The position numbers and the translations under genes are program-made. The notes under the pieces are model-generated. The model searched no databases. It worked only from the letters and a program-made list of their open reading frames with translations, and was not told the DNA's origin. Shown piece by piece: positions 59,861-64,000 of a stretch of 64,000 bases of DNA. The stretch's first letter is position 1; each line of letters starts with the position of its first letter. Origin of the DNA: JAICMB01 sp963802915 (GTDB lineage Bacteria; Acidobacteriota; Terriglobia; Bryobacterales; Bryobacteraceae); assembly GCA_963802915.1 (NCBI GenBank), contig CAWDKQ010000013.1:496001-560000 (forward strand), read 5' to 3'.

Positions 59861-60759
59861 AGACCATTGCACGTGTATCTCTTATCACCGCCCTCGCACT
59901 ATCACCGGCGGTGAAGGCCCAGCAACCAGCATCAGCGTTGTACGAATTCCAGAATGTCGTTCAGCCCGGCACGTTCATCGGCGGGCGCACATTCACCGCA
60001 CACACCACCATCGGCAGCGTCGCCTTGAGCGATGCCGGAGAGTCGGCTTTCATTGCCAGCGAAACCGCCCCCACTCCCAGGACGGTATTCACTACAAGCC
60101 GCATCGTCGCAAGGCAAGGCGACGAAATCGGCGGCAAGATCATCGTGCTGCTTGCCGAAGACTCGCCTCTTGCGATCAATGAAGCGGGCCAGGTCGCCTT
60201 CGAAGCGTGGTACGCCGACACCAGGGAGAAAGCCGCGTCAAGGGAAGGCCTGGGTCGGGGAATCTTCGTCGATAACCGACTCCTGTTCACGGCCCCATTT
60301 GACGCTGAGCTACCCGCCTTCACTCTTACTGAAGACGGCCGGATAGTTCTGCACAATCCCAGCCCCGCGCCAGCGTCCGTGAAGGCGAAGCCGGACATCA
60401 TTGGCCGCATCCGCATCAAGCCACCGAAGGACTCGCCGGTAAGCGTCGCGCCGATTCCAATCGAAGCGCAGCGCCCGCAGCAGCGCAAGCCAGCCGTGAG
60501 CGCGCGTCCTTTACCGTTTCCGGTGAACCGGCGCGGGCAAATCCTCATACCCGTCAATTTCACAAGCGGCGGATTTCTGCTTTTGCTCGGCACGCCGCAT
60601 GAGAGACGGGCAAGCGCTGACGCCCTGGAGAGCGATCCCGAGTTTCAGCGGCTCACGCCCGCCGAAAAGGAATTCGTCCGGCAAATGGCGGCGGATATCG
60701 ACAGGGCAATCGAGGGAACGAGGCAACAGCTTCAGCAGCCCGGAGCCGCGAAGCAGTAA
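59857..60759 (+). CDS. Exported protein with DUF7453-like repeats
   Basis: This 300-residue protein has a signal peptide (MKTIARVSLITALALSPAVK, then AQQ). The middle reads NVVQPGTFIGGRTFTAHTTI, SVALSDAGESAFIAS and PLAINEAGQVAFEA, a repeating beta layout with the ALSDAGESAF/AINEAGQVAF motif seen in exported repeat proteins of DUF7453 type. The tail is Pro/Gln-rich and helical at the end. Co-translation with the M23 peptidase suggests an envelope role in the transfer system. Confidence 0.7.
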   Translation: MKTIARVSLITALALSPAVKAQQPASALYEFQNVVQPGTFIGGRTFTAHTTIGSVALSDAGESAFIASETAPTPRTVFTTSRIVARQGDEIGGKIIVLLAEDSPLAINEAGQVAFEAWYADTREKAASREGLGRGIFVDNRLLFTAPFDAELPAFTLTEDGRIVLHNPSPAPASVKAKPDIIGRIRIKPPKDSPVSVAPIPIEAQRPQQRKPAVSARPLPFPVNRRGQILIPVNFTSGGFLLLLGTPHERRASADALESDPEFQRLTPAEKEFVRQMAADIDRAIEGTRQQLQQPGAAKQ

Positions 60760-60820
60760 GCCGTATCAGGCGCGCGGCGCTTTCTCTGACAGCCCGCGCG
60801 CCTTTTGAAGGGAGTCTTCT

Positions 60821-62263
60821 ATGGCAAACCACAGCCTCGACCGGCCGATATTGTCGCTTTCGGATAAGGACGAACTGCGGCTGCGCGACTTGGTCGAAGG
60901 GACATTGATTACCGGCGCGCCCGGCTCGGGCAAAAGCAGCACCAGCGGCAAGCAGCTCGCCTTCGGGCTGCTCAGGACGCCCGGCATGGGCGGCCTGGTG
61001 CTTACCGCCAAGGCCGAGGAGACGCAGAACTGGATCGCCTACGCCAAGGCCTGCGGGCGTGAGAGGGACCTCATCGTCTTTAACGCCGAGTCCGGCGGCA
61101 GCTTCGACCCGCTGCATTACGAATTCACGCGAGCCGGGCGCGGCGCCGGGGACATGGAGAGCATCATCGATTTCTTCTCCACCCTTGTGTCCATCGGCAA
61201 GAAGGAAGCGGGCCACGGGCATGACCCGTTCTGGGAGCGCGGCAATGAGCAGCTCATGCGCAACGTCATCAAGCTGCTCGATCTCGCGGGCGAGCGCATC
61301 TCGATCGCCAATATCGACCGCGTCATCAAATCGCTTCCCGCGCGCCCCGGCGAATTCGAGGAAGCCAGCGTGGCAGAAGGATTCCTATTGCGCGCAGCTC
61401 ATCGGCTCCATCAAGGCGCGCCAGGGAACGCTCACCCCCGATCAGTGGAGCGATCTCGACTTCGCCACGCAATACATCTTCCGCAAATGGCCGGCCTTCG
61501 ACGAGCGCCCGCGCAGCTCGCTGGAGATGACCTGGAGCGGCATGGCCGACAAGTTCCTGTTCAACCCGTTCAACCGCCTGTTCTGCAGCGGCAAGTGCAG
61601 CTTCACGCCGGAGGACACGACGCACAGGGGCAAGATCGTCATTTGCGATTTTCCGCTGCTGGAGTACGGCCACGAAACCGGCCGCCTGATCAACATCATC
61701 CTGAAGCTGATATTTCAGAGGGCATGGCTCAGGCGCAAGCTCTCCGAATCCGCCAACCCGGTATTCCTCTGGCAGGACGAATTTCAGTATTTCGTCACGC
61801 GCCGGGACAATTTCTTTCAGCAGACCTGCCGGGGCAGCCGCGTCGCGGTCGTGTGCCTCACGCAGAACATCCTTAATCTCTCCGAGGAGCTGGGCGAGGC
61901 GCAGCCCGGCTCCAAGACCAAGAGCTTCTGCGGAAACCTCGCGATCAAGATCGCCCACCAGCAGAACGAGCCCGACACCGCGACCTTCATGGCCGACATC
62001 ATCGGCAAGGAATACCGCTATCTGGATTCCTATAACGCCGGCGGGCGACAGCTCCCACGGCCACAGCGAGCGTGGGCGGCTCGCAGCAGCTCGTCCATGT
62101 CATCGAGCCCATCGAGTTCACGCGGCTTATCAAGCCCGACTCCGAAAACCCTTACGCCCAGGCAATCGTTTACCTGTCGGGCAAACCCTTTAACGCAACC
62201 AAGACCCCGCGCAATCCGAAGGGCCGCAATTACCTTGCGGTGCTTTTCTCGCGCGAGACATGA
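60821..62263 (+). pseudogene. Second VirD4/TraG-type coupling ATPase, broken by two frameshifts
   Basis: Continuous similarity is regained by frame changes near 61375 (+1) and 62052 (-1). Parts: Walker A ITGAPGSGKSSTSG near residue 32, LVLTAKAEETQNW, RLINIILKLIFQRAWLRR, the Walker B region VFLWQDEFQYFV, the coupling-protein element VVCLTQNILNLSEEL, and a C-terminal QQLVHVIEPIEFTRLIKPDS. Like the ATPase at 30717 it lacks N-terminal membrane helices. The -1 shift follows a CCC run and would be repaired by CCCC, consistent with a sequencing slip. Either a decayed gene or a consensus error. Confidence 0.8.
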
Positions 62264-62276
62264 AGGAGAAAACACC

Positions 62277-63098
62277 ATGATGCCCACGCAAAACCAGGCG
62301 CCAGCAGTCCGGCGCGAATATCAACCAGTTCCAGGACACGATGATGAACCTCGTCTATAACGTCTGCAGCATCGTCACCTGTCCCGTCGAAATGGCGCTC
62401 CGGCCGCAATACGGCTCGCGGTATTTCCCGCCCATCATCATGTTCTTCTCCGCCGTCGATGATGATCGTCCTGCCGATTTTCTTTCAGCTGGCGGAGGGC
62501 TTCTCCCACATGATTCCCTTCGCCCGCTTCGGCGCGCCATCGGGCATGTTCGGCATCGGCACGCTGTCCAGGCTCTACTTCCTGGGCTGCATGGTCCATG
62601 GGCTGCGCATATGGCGGCGCATGCTGCATATGGAGCGGGAGGAGAACAGCGTCTATGAAGGCCCTCCCCTGTCCGATATTCCGTATCATCCCCGGTTCGT
62701 TCTGGATGGTTCGCATCATCTATGAGCCGGTTTTCGTCTTCGCGCTCTCGCTCGTGCTTCCCAATTTCTTCATCCTGCAATCCTCGGCGGCGCATTACCT
62801 GATGCTTGCCGCGCTCATGCTGGCCATGAAGAACTACGTCGCCTGGTACCGGCAATGGGAGTTCCTGCGCAACATGATGGATCTTCGCTTCGCCGGGCCG
62901 CGCATCGCGAAGCTCGTGGATAACCAGGCCACGGAAGACGATCTCGCGCCGATACACCTCGCGAGCTTTCCCAAGAACCTGCCCGACGATGTGCGCCAGG
63001 CCGCGGCCTCGCACATCGCGCGCGCCTTCTCGGCGGGCGATGCCCCCGCGCCCGCGCCGGTGAACACCGAAGCAGTTTCAGAAAAGGTGATGCCATGA
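62277..63098 (+). pseudogene. Multi-pass membrane protein of the transfer system, with three frameshifts
   Basis: A start ATG at 62277, 14 bases after the coupling-ATPase stop, leads into a coding run that needs +1 shifts near 62312, 62458 and 62700. Hydrophobic segments then appear in order: RYFPPIIMFFSA with MIVLPIFFQLAEGF, RLYFLGCMVHGLRIWRRMLH, PVFVFALSLVLPNFFIL, and YLMLAALMLAMKNYVAW, followed by a soluble tail. The family was not named. Position between coupling ATPase and membrane-anchored proteins suits a T4SS or DNA-transfer membrane subunit. Confidence 0.65.
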
Positions 63099-63778
63099 AT
63101 CTCACACCGCAACAAGAAAAAGCGATTTGGATATGCCTCGCCCTCGTCGTGGCGTCCTACGTCATCCGCTCGGTCATGAATTTCGCGCAGCAGCAGGAAT
63201 ATATGCGGCAGCAGTTCATCCGCGCCCAGCAGCAACGTGCCAAGGCGCAGGCGGAGGCAAAAGCCAAAGCAAAAGCCAAGGCGGAGAAGGACGCCGCCGA
63301 CCGCGCGGCCAAGGCCGCCGCAGCGAAAGCGGCTCCCGGTGCCAAGACCAGCCAAGCCGCCTCCAAGCCGCCCGCGCCATCGCCCTATGCAGGCGTCTGG
63401 ACCGGACGCACGGCGATCGACGGCCGCGGAACCTGCACCCTCCGCCTCGAACTGGCGGACAAGCCGGGCGAGTCAAATCACTTCACCGGATTCTCCAGCA
63501 TGGTGTGCAACAATGCCGGGCCTCTTGTCGGCAGGGGCGCCATGAGCCGCAAGGCGCTCGCGCTAAACCGCATGGACCCGGAAGCGGCCATCCTCAGCGG
63601 CACGCTGGAGAAGATTTCCGTCGAGCTTAAAACCGAAAAGACCGTCGGCGCGGACAGTAACGGCTGCTCCACGTCCTCCTTAAGCCTCACTCCGTTCGGC
63701 AAGGGCCAACTCGCCGCTGAATTCAAGGAGTCAACCTGCCAGGGCGGCCACATGATCCTGAGGAAGGGGCGGCGATGA
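63095..63778 (+). CDS. Membrane-anchored protein with Ala/Lys-rich helix and Cys-rich domain
   Basis: This 227-residue protein has an N-terminal membrane helix (AIWICLALVVASYVIRSV), a long Ala/Lys/Glu helix (residues about 45-85) that could span the envelope, and a C-terminal globular domain with Cys residues (RGTCTLRLEL, SSMVCNNAGP, NGCSTSS, STCQGG), probably disulphide bonded outside the cytoplasm. The start overlaps the preceding gene by 4 bases. Family not recognised. Confidence 0.75.
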   Translation: MNLTPQQEKAIWICLALVVASYVIRSVMNFAQQQEYMRQQFIRAQQQRAKAQAEAKAKAKAKAEKDAADRAAKAAAAKAAPGAKTSQAASKPPAPSPYAGVWTGRTAIDGRGTCTLRLELADKPGESNHFTGFSSMVCNNAGPLVGRGAMSRKALALNRMDPEAAILSGTLEKISVELKTEKTVGADSNGCSTSSLSLTPFGKGQLAAEFKESTCQGGHMILRKGRR

Positions 63779-63993
63779 TCGACTACGAATCCTTTGAGCC
63801 GAACCTTAAGGCGCTCCGGCGTATTCTCTTCGCGCTCGCCGCCGCGGCCGTCATGACGTTCGGGATCGCTCTATTCCTGATCATGCACCCCATGCCCTCA
63901 CCAAGGGTCACGCGCCTGGCGCAACGATGCACCTGCAAGGGCGCGGGCATTTGCTGCCCGCGCCCCTCCCCTCTCGTGAAAGCCGGGAACTGA
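63775..63993 (+). CDS. Small membrane protein with C-terminal Cys cluster
   Basis: This 72-residue protein has one membrane helix (RILFALAAAAVMTFGIALFL) and a Cys-rich end (QRCTCKGAGICCPR). It overlaps the preceding gene by 4 bases, in line with the tightly packed transfer operon. It is complete within the window. Function unknown; a small lipoprotein or pilus-assembly factor is possible. Confidence 0.6.
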   Translation: MIDYESFEPNLKALRRILFALAAAAVMTFGIALFLIMHPMPSPRVTRLAQRCTCKGAGICCPRPSPLVKAGN

Positions 63994-64000
63994 GGCCAGC

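Noticed and set aside
1..64000. tRNA, rRNA and CRISPR arrays
   Set aside because: None was recognised by eye; a tRNA at the integrase border was specifically looked for and not seen.

Overview
This is a GC-rich accessory region, most likely from an acidobacterium. Two sequence clues point there. The secreted Kelch protein at 28772-30469 ends in a domain of the TIGR03437 (Solibacter C-terminal) type. The regulator-like protein at 57954-59114 has an N-terminal winged-helix-like segment of a kind common in Acidobacteriota. No rRNA, tRNA or core housekeeping operon was seen. The host assignment is an inference.

Layout. (a) 1-17 kb is a defence and integration island. It holds the end of hsdM, hsdS and a frameshifted hsdR (type I restriction-modification), a HEPN/MNT toxin-antitoxin pair, a giant Cas4-like nuclease/SF1 helicase followed 19 bases later by a DNA methyltransferase, and a convergent RecB-type PD-(D/E)XK protein. 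A tyrosine recombinase, an ORF6N protein and a three-gene cassette of small acidic proteins follow. The helicase-nuclease, methyltransferase and PD-(D/E)XK trio is my main candidate for an undescribed defence system. (b) 17-28 kb is a patchwork: an IS110 transposase beside a truncated PF06475 gene, a Zn-ribbon protein, a MarR-controlled TetX-like flavin monooxygenase with a membrane protein, a GNAT remnant, a YdeI-like protein, and a CheW plus cytosolic four-PAS chemoreceptor unit. (c) 28-40 kb carries an XRE regulator facing the Kelch/TIGR03437 protein, a possibly split type IV coupling protein, a 1742-residue exported RHS protein with a C39-like N-terminal part and an L,D-transpeptidase-like (Tlde1/DUF2778-type) tip, a probable periplasmic immunity protein, and an SGNH hydrolase with an acyltransferase-3 protein. 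(d) 40-64 kb is the core of a conjugative element. It contains DUF6878, DUF6915 and DUF736 proteins, a DarB-like methylase-helicase with an 89-residue ORF overprinted on its linker, many small ORFs with hairpin leaders, an H-NS-like protein in the relaxase operon, a MobF relaxase with a candidate oriT hairpin, an M23 peptidase, a second coupling-type ATPase and membrane proteins that probably lead into T4SS genes beyond the window.

A striking technical feature is clustered frameshifts: eight in hsdR, four in the DarB-like gene, two in the second coupling ATPase and three in the next membrane gene. Conservation continues across each break, while other long genes (helicase 1421 residues, RHS 1742, relaxase 935, chemoreceptor 865) are intact. 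This could be real decay or local consensus errors, and sequence alone cannot decide.
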